This document shows, one piece after another, positions 33,902-46,510 of a stretch of DNA of 64,000 bases. This DNA is from Blastobasis lacticolella. Its lineage: Eukaryota > Arthropoda > Insecta > Lepidoptera > Blastobasidae. The first letter of the stretch is position 1. Each line of letters starts with the position of its first letter. The notes beneath the pieces were generated by a model. The model was given only the letters and a program-made list of their open reading frames with translations, did no database searches and had not been told where the DNA came from. The translations under genes and the position numbers were made by a program. The stretch is taken from assembly GCA_905147135.1 (NCBI GenBank), contig LR990040.1:25061857-25125856 (forward strand). Reading direction: 5' to 3'.

Positions 33902-34840
33902 TTTAAAATATTTTTCGTCGAGAAAAATATGTCCGAACGCTATGAAATGGCGGCGCGTTGTAAGACCCGATGAGTGTATATCATATACAACAAAGGAGAT
34001 TGTCACACCTTGCATGCACCACATATCTTTATGGTAACATGGATTCTGTTTTTGTTTCATTTCTGTGGGTGTACAACGGTTCGCTTCACCTACGAGAAAC
34101 ACATTGCAATGCAACGCTAGACTGGTAGCCTCAACGTGATTGTTTCAACATGGGACGATGGTAGACTGAAAAATGATGTGATATTAACAGTTCCTCTCTA
34201 TCTGGTGAGTCCTATACATTATAATTATTTGGTAAAAACCTGTGCTGAAAAGAGGCTCCCTAGCGGATTTTAAGAGTTATTTACTTTGATAATTCAGAAA
34301 AGTATTCTGACAGAAACACTATTGATACCCTTAGTAGAGAGAAGTGCAGGTTTATTTGTATCTTTAGTGAAACTACGAATAGAAAAAATGTAAACAAAAC
34401 AAAAAGAACGTCATTTGTGGTCAGTGTTACAATTTGTTGGTATAGATGTCAAAAACTACTGCCAAGTTTAATAAATGTTAGCTTTTGCGGGTACCTATGT
34501 CAATTAATGTGGGCTGTCTGATATAATATTACTGAGAAAAAAAATCACTCCACAAAAATAGTAAGAATTATGTTAAATCCCTCCCAATGATACAATACAG
34601 TGTTTAAAGTAAAAAAGTGACATTTCATTTAAGTGACTTTTTTCTTCGGCGGGTAGGCGTAGCTAGTAAACGCGTTTTTATTTCGTCAGTAAATTTATTG
34701 AATTTAAAAATATTTAAAATTAGTTAATTCAAATATATATATGCTTTAGTTGCTTTACATAGGTCCGCACTTGCCTGTGTATAATAATTTCCACACCTCG
34801 TGAACTTCTTGGTGTCTTTCACTGTTCACTGTGTTTCACT

Positions 34841-35666
34841 ATGGATGTTTCTTCAAAAGTATCCGTGAACAGGGAAGATATGGCTAAACTGTTTGAGCAG
34901 ATGGGTGATTTTGAAGAAAGGCTCAAAAAAGCAACCTCTGCACCTGCACTGGAGAGCTACGACCTTCCCACATTGGTACGTGACTTCGTGCAATTCAAAA
35001 CACTCGTCTGGCAAACTTTGTCAAAAGTCATGAGCCAAACTGAGTTGCTTGCTCTTGGTCTTGATCGGCAGGAGACATTCCTCCGGCGTAAGGTGCTGCT
35101 TATGCATGGTGTCACTGAAAAGAAGGAAGAGAGGTTACCTGAGGTCATAAGTAGTATACTAACCGACCAAATGAAGTTGACAGAACTTACCTCCAAGGAT
35201 CTGCAAGTCTGTCATAGGCTGGGAAGCAGCACCACGACGAAGAAAGCGTTTCCATGATTTGAATCAACGGCGGCTTGTGTGCAATGCCAAGACCAATCTT
35301 AAAGGCTCAGGTGTAACGGTTTCAGAATATCTGACCAAGTCTAGGCACGAAGTATTCATGGCGGCCCGGCATCATTTCGGGGTGAGTAACTGCTGGTCTA
35401 CTGACGGCAGAATCTTTATCTTGCTGCCTGACAAGACGCGCAGAAGAATCGAAGTGCAGAGCGAGCTGCAGGCGCTTGTGAAAGAGTTTCCGGAGGCAGT
35501 CAGTAATTAGCCGACAGTCTCGCCGCGGGCGCAATCTGTCACTCAACAAAGCTCGCCACAGCGTCAAGCATCGTCGACGAAAGCTGCACCACCACCACCG
35601 CCTGTAAAGGCAGGCCCAGTGTCGAGCACTGCTGCTACTCGTGTCCGCAGTACTAGGGCTAAGTAG
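34841..35666 (+). pseudogene. LINE ORF1 (coiled coil and RNA-binding region), frameshift and nonsense
   Basis: The start at 34841 is supported by an AT-to-GC composition change and by a similar start in the fragment at 49181. Residues 1-60 look helical (MAKLFEQMGDFEERLKK). A conserved RRKVLLMHGVTEKKE block follows and then LQVCHRLG. A frameshift near 35250 moves the coding to the frame of 35259-35510 (GVTVSEYLTKSRHEVF, ARHHFGVSNCW). A TAG at 35508-35510 is followed in frame by a Pro/Ser/Ala-rich basic tail ending RVRSTRAK at 35666. The tail is probably the true C-terminus. The protein would bind element RNA. Confidence 0.77.
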
Positions 35667-36144
35667 GGCAACGACCATCCGAATTCTGCCCGGTTATACT
35701 TGTTTATGTTTTTCTTAGCGCGGTAATTTGTTTGTTCACTACCTACTACTATTACATTAATTTTGTTTAACTATTACTTGCGTTGAGGGTTATTGCAAAT
35801 CTTTTTCTATTACTTGTATTTTGTCAACAAAACAAAACAAGGTCTTGTTATGTCAAATTGTCAATGTCAAACTGACACCTTTATCCTCGGCAAGCACAGG
35901 CAAAGGTTGTAATATTATACAGCCTAGTTTTCGTCATCACTTTTTTATTTTTATTTTTTTATATTTAGTTTTTTCTGTGCTGTTTAAATTAGTTTTCTCA
36001 CCTTGGCATTGATTGGTTGTGGTTAATAATTGATGTGTTGTCTTGGCAAGTGCTGATTTAGTTTGTAGTGATTTTAAATAGAACCACAATTTAAATAAGG
36101 TATATTTGTAGTATAGTTATATATATTTTATTTTTTTATATATT

Positions 36145-39056
36145 ATGGATACAATACTCTTGGATGATAGTTATTTTTCGTGCTCTTCATCTAGCGAAAC
36201 TTTTTTGAGTGCCGACAGTGACAATGATTCTTCTTTCTCATCTGTGCATGATCAGCTTAAACTTGTTTTTTCCAAAAACCCCAAAAATTTTAATGTTGTG
36301 CATATCAATGCGCAGAGCATTCCGGCACATTACTCGGACCTTCTGGCGTCATTTGGTAACTCTCCTGTGGATGCCATTTTAATTTCCGAATCTTTCTTAA
36401 AGCCTGCTCTTTCCTCCTATCTTTTTCCTCTGCCAGGTTACAAATTAATCCGTAATGATCGAACGGGCAAGGGAGGCGGTGGTGTTGCGATTTACCTTCG
36501 CGCGGATATTGACTATAATATAGTTAGTGTATCTGTTAGTCAATACACACAATCGGCGGAACATCTTTTCGTTGAGGTCACCTTGCATCATAAAAAGGTT
36601 TTATTGGGAGTATTTTATAGTCCCAATCTCCACATCGATTATTTTGGTAAGCTGGAAGAAACGCTATCCATTCTACGCCCCAATTATGAACATATTATTT
36701 TGCTCGGTGACTTCAACACATGCCTGCTTAAAAACAACTCTCGTGCCCGTAAACTGCAGAATCTCCTGTCCTCGGTCGATCTCCAAACTCTACCCCTTCT
36801 CTCTTGGACCTTATGATAACTTCTTCCCTTGATCACACAGCATCAATCGGTCAATTTCCGGCAAATTTTTCCTATCATGATCTTATTTATCTCTCATACA
36901 AAATTCGTCCTCCCAGAGTAAAATCCAAATTTTTTTTTTTGCGTAGCTTCAAGGGCATAGATGAAGTGGCATTGAGGAGAGATGCATCTTTGATTGATTG
37001 GACCCCTGTTATTGACACTGATCTGATCGATAATAAGGTAAACATCTTTAATGACAATATTATTAAATTGTATGACACTCATGCTCCAATAAAAAAGATG
37101 AAAATGAAACATGTTCCGGCACCTTGGCTAACTTCAGATATTAAGGATATGATGGGTAGGCGTGATCGCGCAAAAAAACGTTACAGGAGGTGTCCTTCGG
37201 ACAATAATTTAGATCGGTATAAATATCTGCGAAACCGTTGCAGTCGTTTGTGTAGAGATGCTAAAAGACACTACATTCATAAATCTATCGATACTTCTGA
37301 CTCCTCACAGGTGTGGAGATTTCTTAGATCGCTTGGCATTGGGAAGTCATCTGAATCCTTTGATGGGCCAGTAGATTTAAATTCTCTTAATAATCACTTC
37401 TCTGTTCCACCTGTTGTACTAGACAATATTACTAAATCCAAAACGATTTCAAATCTTGCTTCTCAACCTTTGCCAGCATGCAGCTCTTTCGTTTTTCAAT
37501 CTGTAAGTGAGGAGGATGTCAAAAAACATATAATATCCATTACTTCTACTGCTGTGGGCAATGATGACGTATCTTCCCGTATGGTTTCCTTACTCCTCCC
37601 TGAGCTCTTACCTATACTAACACACATTTTTAACTTCTCCTTGGCTAAGAGCTCATTCCCTTCAGCATGGAAATGCGCCAATGTCATTCCTCTTCCCAAG
37701 ATCTCCAGTCCCACCTCCCCTACCCACTTTCGGCCTATCTCAATTTTACCATTCCTCTCCAAAGTCCTTGAGCATATTGCCCACAAACAGCTTACACATT
37801 TCGTTTCTTCTAATAATTTGTTATCTTCTTATCAGTCTGGGTTCCGTTCTGGTCATAGCACCGTTACTGCCCTTCTTAAGGTTACAGATGACTAACGTTG
37901 GGCTATTGAAAAGAAGTCGCTAACTGTTCTTGGTTTGCTCGATTTTAGTAGCGCCTTTAACAGCGTGGATTTTGACATTCTCCTTGCAGTTCTTCGATCC
38001 CTTAATATGTCCACTCCAGCTTTATATTGGTTTGAATCGTATCTTAGGGGCCGCACGCAGCGGGTCGGCTTGGATGAGTCTCACTCAGACTGGTGTGACC
38101 TCGTTGCTGGCGTGCCCCAGGGCGGCGTTCTCTCTCCTCTTCTCTTTTCTTTCTTTATTAATACAGTCGCTTCGGTTATTCCTTGCAATTTCCATCTCTA
38201 CGCAGACGACTTGCAGCTTTATCACCATTTTTGTGTCGAGGATATTGATAGTGCCATCAGCTATTTTAATTCCGTCTTGGCAAATGTCTGTAATTGGGCA
38301 AAAGACTATGGTTTGCTCGTTAACCCCACTAAGTCTAAAGTGATGATAGTCGACAGTACCTATATGTGTAAACGTTTGAACATGTCTACATTACCCTCGA
38401 TCACTTATGATGGTACTATAATTCCTTATACGTTTACTGCCAAAAATTTGGGGGTGGTTCTAGACTCAAATCTGTCGTGGATCGCCCATGTCAACAATGT
38501 GAGCAAAAAAGTTCACCACACGGTGCACTCTCTCAAGTGTCTCCAATACTTTTTGCCCTTGAACGCTAAAATCTCTATTGTCCAAACCCTTATTCTTCCC
38601 ATCATAGATTATGCTGACACTTGTTACCTTGACGCTACTGAGGAGCTATTGAATAAGCTTGAGCGGCTCCAAAATGTTGGTATACGTTTCATATTTGGAT
38701 TACGTAAATATGACCATGTCTCTGATTTTCGGGCTCAACTCAAGTGGCTTCTAATTCGCCTTCGTAGGAATGTTCATATTCTTTGTGTCCTCTATAATGT
38801 CCTATATAATCCTCGAGCCCCTTCCTACCTCCGTGACCGTTTCAGTTTTTCCCGACCACAGGACATGCCTTGTCGCTCTAGCGTCAAGGCACTCCTCTCC
38901 ATTCCCCCTCATCAATCTGAGTGTTATTCTAATTCCTTCTCTGTTCATGCGGCTAGATTGTGGAATTCATTGCCATTTAATGTACGTATCAGTCCTTCAC
39001 TTGAAACCTTTAAAAAGCGAGTTAAAGAGTATTATCTTTCCATTTGTTATCCATAG
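36145..39056 (+). pseudogene. LINE ORF2: endonuclease and reverse transcriptase, one frameshift and one stop
   Basis: The endonuclease spans 36145-36816: HINAQSIPAHYSDLL, ISESFLKP, NDRTGKGGGGVAIYLR, GVFYSPN and LGDFNT. A frameshift near 36805 leads to the frame 36804-37895, with the end of the endonuclease (SYHDLIY) and the RT fingers (HFRPISILPFLSKVLEHIAH, SGFRSGHSTVTAL). TAA at 37893-37895 interrupts the frame, which then continues unchanged from 37896 to 39056: LDFSSAFNSVDFDIL, GVPQGGVLSP, YADDLQLYHHF, then the thumb and a C-terminal LWNSLPFNVR block. All catalytic motifs are present, so only two small lesions separate this copy from an open ORF2. It is a young dead copy. Confidence 0.88.
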
Positions 39057-41465
39057 TATATATGTATGTATGTATATATGTATGTATTTAAGTATATATG
39101 TTGTATGTAACTTTGTATTTAATTAGGTATTATAATTTCATTGTAGTATTTTTTTTTTGTGGTAGTGTTATGTAGTTTAGGTATTTTAAGGTGCACGCCG
39201 TCTGCCTTTCTGATTATGCCCTGTCTCTTCCGTAGGTCTGCTGTAAGATATTTCTTATGAAATAAGCTGTACCTGTTGTGTTGTTTTCCTTATGTCAATA
39301 TTGTATAAATGTTATTGTGCACAATAAACTGTTAATAAAAATAAATAAATAAATTAATCTAAGATTATTTTACCATCTTGAAACATGGTACGCTATGATT
39401 TTACGTATTACAAACATCACGTCAGTTATCGGAAAACAAGAATAAGAAATACTTAAAAGCATAGTCCTATTATTTTTATAAATTGAGTACGTAAGCATCA
39501 TTATGGTGGTGCTGCTGCTGATTGACTTCTTCTTCTTGGTCGTTGCCTCACTGCTGAGGATCGTGACATCTTCGGAGTTTGTCAACTGCATGTCTCCATC
39601 GGTTTCGATCAGTCGCCTGATGTAATGCGACGTTGACGGATGTATCGTTAATCTCTTCGGACTTCGGCTTCTGGGTCTCTTGCCTTCGACTTTTCCCGTC
39701 ACTATAAGTCGTTCCAGATTTCTGATTAACTAAATATTTGATAATAACAGTGTGGCAGGGATGCCGTTGCAGTGAGTTTGTGTAACAATTAGCTGGTGTA
39801 CTTTAGGATGTTGTGTCTTAGAGATAGGATAGGCTTTGAATGTGCAAAATTTCAATAATGAGCCAGTACAGATCTCCGCGATTTCTATGAGAGCGGGACA
39901 ACATGCCAACATGTATAAAAAAAAAAGGGAAAAATTGTTAGTGTGTTTATTTACATTTAACCGGAGACATTCGAATGAAATTTTCCATATTTCAGTATAA
40001 TGTTTGTTATTGTGGTCGTAGTTTCCCAATGTTATAGAAGATATCCCCGGCAACAATGGGATCACCCATAAACGTTTCAGAAAATTGAAAAAGAAGGGAT
40101 AGTTTGGTTAGTAATTTAATTTTATGTTGGTATCACGTTATTAATAAAAAAAAAAGTAAATACGAGTAAGTGAACTGATAGACGGTAGATAATTTCGAAT
40201 TATATTTTGAATAACTAAAGATAAACCTGTGACACTTAGTTCGACCAAACACCATTTGTACTATGTTAATGTGACTTAGTTTGACCTGGATAAAGACTTT
40301 GTTAGACGGATCTACCTAAGAAGCTAACTCAATATGTGACGACTATCGAGCCGAGGTTTTTATCAGATTTATGTGATAGTTTTGTTTTCTCTAAATTTGT
40401 TGCATCATCGGATGAAGGTTACCATGTTTCATCAATGATGGTGGGCTGATGGAGGCTATGGGAGAGTTTTATGGTTGCTTACCGGCCTGGTGGAGGCTAT
40501 GGGAGCGTGGCTTATAGAAGGTAGTTGTGTCAAGCTTTGTAAGAAAATGTTGAAAGTCCAGATATTTTGGTGATTGTTGAATAGTCGGCTTCGAGTACTG
40601 AAATTTCTTTGATTACCGATATAAAGTAACTTTTTCGATTTTTTTTGTTGTACCAGTAAGATGAGGCAGTGTAAGCAATGGTGAGATTTTATATCCTTCT
40701 GCCAGTACAAGTTTAGTAGTACCTGAACTGTTGTTGAGGTCAAACATCCTGATTTATTTGGCTGACTTGGAGTGGCCTGGGAGTCATGTGTGACTCATTG
40801 GGCTGAGAGCTCCGAAAGTCTCGATGTTGTGGCTGTAGATGGCAAATTGAATGTTGTAATTTTTTTTAGAAGGCGGCTGGATATGGGACACCTTCATTAT
40901 TACAAACATTGTTAAATCGTTTCAAAATGTGAGATTAAACGTAACGTAGAGTCTAGATAGAGTATACTAGTTCGAACAGTTAAAATCGTTGACGATGACT
41001 ATTACTTGTTTAGTTTTGGTGTGGTAACAGATGGACTGCTGTAACCCATGACTGGCGTATCAGATAGACGTGAGAGCTTCTTATTGTTAAACTCCTGATT
41101 TAGTTTTGATATTGAGCAGTAGAGATAATGTTGTTTTTGTATCACCGTGAACAGTTGTTCGGGTTTGTGACGATTATTTGTTGTGTAACTCGTAGACCGT
41201 AGCTGAGAGTCTATAGACAGCTATTTGTGAAGTAAAGCGTGTTAAAGTTTCTACTTCATGATTTTAGCAATTTCATATTGAAAAGTATAATGTAACAGTC
41301 GATACCTACGCACAGGTTATATAAGTACGGCTACTACAGTAGATAGATATTATAGATAGAGGTATTACTAGAATCTAAAAGTACCTACCGGTTTAAAAAA
41401 TGTGACGAAGGAACAACACTGAATTAATATGTTGGCAATGTTTATTAACTTCTATTTATTTGTCC

Positions 41466-41640
41466 CGCCTGTGTGGCTCCCGCCTGTGTGGCTCCCGGCT
41501 CTGTGGCACCTACCTGTGTGGCATTCTGCCTGTGTGGCATCCCGCCTGTGTGGCATCCCGCCTGTGTGGCATCCCTCCTGTGTGGCATCCCGCCTGTTTG
41601 GCATTTCGCCTGTGTGGCAGAAAGTCTGTGTGACATTTCG
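41466..41640. repeat. Minisatellite in unit 2 (short allele)
   Basis: Three 15-mers of the CCTGTGTGGCTCCCG type are followed by about seven 16-mers. Same position in the unit as 28571-28955. Confidence 0.93.
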
Positions 41641-43071
41641 CCTCTGTGAAATTTACCCTTGTGTGACATCTTACCTGTATCGTAGTATGGCAGACGTGAC
41701 ACAAGCTATATGATGAATAGACTCATAGTTTGACGATTAGAGTGGCACTGACCAGAGTGACACCCAGCCTGTGTGACTCCTAGTCTGTGTGGTGTTTCGC
41801 TTGTGTGCAGGTACAGTTGCGTGGCGGCCCGGTTGCGTGGCGGCCCGATTGCGTGGCGGCCCGCCTAATGGCGTTCGTCAGTGTAGTGGTTTGCCTGTGT
41901 GTCATATCTCCTGTATGGTAACATTACTCTAATTTTTTTTAATTAGGATGGCGCTGATGGATTACCAAGAATCATATGGCATTTAATGAAGGAGTGTTTC
42001 GATCCCACTCGAAGTAACAATGCGTCTATTGTTGATTACTGAAAATTTTAAGTAGGTATGTCACATATTTGTAGTGAATCTAAGTACCGATAGTAATGGA
42101 CGTCGGAGACAATACGCGAGCTCTGTGATTGGGGCTTGTTTCCCACTCAACAAGAGCGTCAAGGGGAAAAGACTGGTGACGATGATTAAACCTACTTCAT
42201 TGGTGGTAAATGTGATATGGTTCATAGTCTGGTGTTATATCTTGTCACGCCTCTCTAATAAACTGAAGCCGTAGCTGAATTTATGTCGGCAACTTATAAA
42301 GAATAATTTGTGTACAAGTTTATGTTGTTATCTCTCAATCTACAGAAGTTTAATATGATAAATGATAATGTACGTATGTTTTATGTGAAGAATTGGTGGG
42401 TTAATGCAGTCGTGATAGATCCAATCCCATGATTCATAAGACTTACTTGGGTGATGTGTTGTGGTCAGATGTGACCGAGCGAATATGGTACTGTGCTATG
42501 GTTTTCATGTTTCAGATAACACACGAGGACGTGTGTACAGCAGGACGGCCGTGACGGATCGCGGACAATAGTATGGAATTAATGTGGTCAATAGTACGGA
42601 CTCATGACGATGAAAATGGAAGTGGGAGTGCGCCCTCTGGTGGGGCGTGCTGACAGAGTCTCGACGGCACGACTCGGGCGGTGTGGCGGCCATTCTTGGC
42701 GCGACCGCCGCCGAGGAGTGACGCGTCTTGAAACTGTCTCCACATTTCGTTTATACAAAGTGTTATTTACGTTACGTTTGAAAATAAAGTAATTTTAAAA
42801 TCACTGTTGAAATAAGAAAGTTAATTACCTCAACTGCCTACATTGTGATACTGCTCTGATTTCAAGTGAAATTATAAGTGATGAGCAAAAATGAATTGGA
42901 ATAAATACAGTGGAGTAAATGCGAACCGTTTCTTTAATTTATCTGGACGATCTAATACTGATATCACCACCCTGATGACAATGATCCTGATACACCCTTT
43001 CCTTCACGCGACGACATATATATAGGAAGTGATTACTCGATCCAGTTGAGTTGCCTACATTAAATAATAGG

Positions 43072-43270
43072 ATGATTAAACACGTTCAAAGCGCAGCCAA
43101 GAGTCCAAACACCCGAGATATAAAACAAAGACTTCGTCAGGGAGATTGGGGGATTTATGAAGTAAACAACAAATCATCTGTACCAAATGGGTCATGGTCA
43201 AGGCAGACCCCGGGCCTTCGAGAGCACTACTGAGATACTGACACCATTATTAAAAATCGAGTGAAAATTA
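43072..43270 (+). pseudogene. Candidate first exon in unit 3, frame intact
   Basis: The frame reads IKHVQSAAKSPNTRDIKQRL, then RQGDWGIYEVNNKSSVPNGS, then SRQTPGLREHY. It breaks at a TGA in what would be the next segment (TIIKNRV). In units 1, 2 and 5 an extra base in the ACACCCGAG stretch (43111 region) destroys this frame, so unit 3 may keep the older state. Product unknown. Confidence 0.35.
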
Positions 43271-45017
43271 CTATGGACGGCACTTTCGTATGGTTTCTTT
43301 GTTCTTGCAAAGTTTAATTTAGATTACTCATGTAAAATATGTTTCTCTTTTAAAAAAAAAATAGTGTTGGTTCAATCATTTTCGTAGTTCTAAATTAGCC
43401 AGCTAGTTTATTCAGTGACTTCAAAGTAAATGCTTAGATTTAGATTCATTTAGCAGTGTGGTTTGACACCACAATTAAATTAATTGCTTAGATTTCTGGA
43501 GATAAAATTCAATCAAACGATTAAAAACGGTGTATTTATTTTTATTTTTTAAGTTTTACTAATTCAATTATTTTCTTCTATTGCATAACAATGGTGTACA
43601 ACGGTTCGCTTCACCTTCGAAAACAACATTGCAATGCAACGCTGGACTGGTAGCCTCAACGTGATTGTTTCAACATGGGACGATGGTAGACAATCTGCGA
43701 GTGTTGCGTACATGACTGAGAAATAATGTGATATTAACAGTTCCTGTCTATCTGGTGAGTCCTATACATAATTATTATTTGGTAAAAACATGTGCTGAAA
43801 AGAGGCTCCCTAGCGGATTTTAGGAGTTATAGATTGATAATTCAGAAAAGTATTCTGACAGAAACACTATTGATACCCTAAGTAGAGAGAAGGGCATTTG
43901 TATCTTTAGTGAAACTATAAATGGAAAGAATGTAAACAAATCAAAAACGTCAGTTACCTACAGTGTGACAAATTGTTGGTATAGATGTCAAAAACTTGTG
44001 CCAAGTTTAATAAATGTTAGCTTTTGCGAGGACCTATGTCTATTAATGTGGGCTGTCTGATAGAATGTTACTAAAAAAAAAAATACTGTACAAAAATTGT
44101 TATCCCTCCCAATGTTACAAAACACAGTGTTTAAAGTAAAATAGTGACATTTAATCTAAGATTACTTTACCATCTTGAAACATGGTACGCTATGATTTTA
44201 CGTATTACCAACATCACGTCAGTTATCGGAAAACAAGAATAAGAAATACTTAAAAGCATAGTCCTATTATTATTATAAATTGAGTACGTAAGCATCGTTA
44301 TGGTGGTGCTGCTGCTGATTGACTTCTTCTTCTTAATCGTTGCCTCACTGCTGAGGATCGTGACATCATCGGTTTTGATCAGTCGCCTGATGTAATACGA
44401 CGTTGACGGATGTATCGTTATGATATTTGGCTACCCATCTCTTCGGACTTCGGCCTCTGGGTCTCTTGCCTTCAACTTTTCCCATCACCATAAATCGTTC
44501 AGATTGTTGATTAAGTAAATATTTGATAATACAGTAGATAAAACAGTATGGCAGTATGGCCGTAACAGTGAGTTTGTGGAACAATTACCTGGTGTACTTT
44601 AGGATGTTGTGTCTTAGAGATAGGATAGGCTTCGAATGTGCAAAATTTCAATAATGACCCAGTACAGATCTCCGCGATTTCTATGCGAGTGGGACAACAT
44701 GCCAACATGCCAACGAAATTTTCCATTTTTCAGTATAATGTTTGTTATTGTGGTCGTTGTTTTCCAATGATATAGAAGATATCCGCGGCAACAATGGGAC
44801 CATATACGTTTCAGAAGATTAAAAAAAAGGGTATTAAGTTATTAATCGAAAAATAAGTAAATACGAGTAAGTGAACTGATTGACGGTAGATAATTTCGAA
44901 TTATGTTTCGAGTAACTAAAGATAAGCCTGTGACTTAGTTCGACCGAAAACCATTTGTACTATGTTAATGTGACTAAGTTTGACCTGGATAAAGACTTTG
45001 TTAGACGGATCTATCTA

Positions 45018-45203
45018 AAGGTGTGTCCAAACATAGAGCGGCATGTGTGCGCGGCAGCCGCGCGCGGCGTGCCGCGCTTTGTTTGGACAACAGCCGCGCG
45101 CAAACATTCGTCAATAGTCCTAACTAGAGCGCGGCAGAATTGTTTCCTGGACATGCCGCGTGTTGCTGCCGCGCTCGTGCCGCGCTATGTTTGGACACGC
45201 CTT
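45018..45203. mobile_element. GC-rich MITE, 186 bp, TA target duplication
   Basis: The ends AAGGTGTGTCCAAACATAG and AAGGCGTGTCCAAACATAG (reverse complement of the right end) are inverted repeats of about 26 bp. They are flanked by TA at 45016-45017 and 45204-45205. The core is rich in GCGCGGC words. Units 1, 2 and 5 lack it at the same position. A TA duplication suggests mobilisation by a Tc1/mariner-type transposase, but the TIR was not matched to a known family. Confidence 0.85.
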
Positions 45204-46346
45204 TAGAAGCTAATTCAATATGTGACGACTATCGAGCCGAGGTTTTTATAAGATTTATGTGATAGTTTTGTTTTCTCAAAATTTGTTGCATCATCGGATG
45301 GAGGTGATCGTGATTTATCAATGATGGTGGTCTGATGGAGCCTATGGGAGAGTTTTATGGTTGCTTACTGGCCTGATGGAGGCTATGGGAACGTGAATTT
45401 TATAGAAGGTAGTTGTTTCAAGCTTTGTGAGAAAATGTTGAAAGTCCAGATATTTTGGTGATTGTTGATAAGTCGGTTTTATAAATTAACTTTAGCTTCG
45501 AGCACTGAAATTTCCTTGATTACCGATATTAAGTAACTTTTTCGAGTTCTGTTGTTGGACCAGTAAGATGAGGTAGTGTAAGCAATGGTGAGATTTTATA
45601 TCCTTCTGCCAGTACAAGTTTAGTAGTACCTGAACTGTTGTTGAAGTCAAACATCCTGATTTATTTGGCTGACTTGAAGTGGCCTGGGAGTCATGTGTGT
45701 GACTCATTGAGCTGAGAGCCCCGAAAGTCTCGATGTTGTGGCTGTAGATGGCAAATTGAATGTTGTAATTTTTTTTAGAAGGCGGCTGGATATGGGACAC
45801 CTTCATTATTACAAACATTGTTAAATCGTTTCAAAATGGGAGCTTAAACGTAACGTTAAGTCTAGATAGAGTATACTAGTTCGAACAGTTAAAATCGTTG
45901 ACGATGACTATTACTTGTTTAGCTTTGGTGTGGTAACACATGGACTGCTGTAACCCATGACTGGCGTATCAGATAGACGTGAGAGCTTCTTATTGTTAAA
46001 CTCCTGATTTAGTTTTGATATTGAGCAGTAGAGATAATGTTGTTTTTATATCACCGTGAACAGTTGTTCGGGTTTGTGACGATTATTTGTTGTGTAACTC
46101 GTAGACCGTAGCTGAGAGTCTATAGACAGCTATTAGTGAAGTAAAGCGTGTTAAAGTTACTACTTCATGATTTTAGCAATTTCATATTAAAAAGTATACT
46201 GTATAGTCTAACTGTAGGTGCCCCTATATTATAGATAGAGGCATTACTAGAGTCTATTATTACCTACTGGTTTAAAAAATGTGACGAATAAACAACACTG
46301 AGCTGATATGTTGGCAATGTTTATTAACTTCTATTTATTTGTCCCG

Positions 46347-46510
46347 CTTGTGTGGCTCCCGCCTGTGTGGCACCCACCTGTGTGGCATTCCGCCTGTGTG
46401 GCATCCCGCCTGTGTGGCATCTCGCCTGTGTGGCATCCCGCCTGTGTGGCATCCCGCCTGTTTGGCATTTGGCCTGTGTGGTATTTTCCTGTGTGGCATT
46501 TCGCCTCTGT
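46347..46510. repeat. Minisatellite in unit 3 (short allele)
   Basis: Two 15-mers are followed by 16-bp units in the same position as in units 1 and 2. Confidence 0.93.

Larger units (their letters stand above)
32617..34067 (-). mobile_element. P-element-like DNA transposon, non-autonomous, 1,451 bp
   Basis: The ends are perfect 31-bp terminal inverted repeats beginning CACAGAAATGAAAC. They are flanked by an exact 8-bp target duplication, GGTGTACA, at 32609-32616 and 34068-34075. The other array units have the empty site with one GGTGTACA. Inside, near the right end and reading on the minus strand, is a first exon encoding the start of a THAP domain. The P superfamily has 8-bp duplications, about 31-bp TIRs and a THAP-domain transposase, so all three features agree. 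Most of the transposase is absent, and other repeats fill the interior. Confidence 0.85.
34626..39353 (+). mobile_element. Nearly full-length LINE with ORF1 and ORF2, 4.7 kb
   Basis: This element sits inside unit 2 between GTGACATTT and AATCTAAGATT. It has a 215-bp leader, ORF1, a ~480-bp gap, ORF2, and a 3' UTR with ACAATAAACTG and an (AATAAATA)n tail. Any target duplication is three bases or fewer. The RT style (YADDLQLY, DFSSAFNSVDFD) suggests the CR1/L2 side of the Jockey superfamily. A related ORF1 fragment lies at 48800-49181. Confidence 0.85.
29810..42551 (+). repeat. Array unit 2 (complete, with four nested insertions)
   Basis: Unit sequence is found at 29810-30269, 31692-32274, 32545-32616, 34076-34625 and 39354-42551. 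The gaps are filled by a LINE pair, a LINE 3' tail, a P-like transposon and a LINE with both ORFs. Removing them restores the unit order seen in unit 1. Candidate exon sequence is present but frameshifted. The 41800-41880 part has three copies of a GCGTGGCGGCCCG word that occurs once or twice in the other units. Confidence 0.85.

Noticed and set aside
40456..40743. Minus-strand ORFs in array units 2 and 3 (also 45492-45818)
   Set aside because: The frames break differently in each unit, and unit 1 has no matching ORF, so there is no sign of coding constraint.
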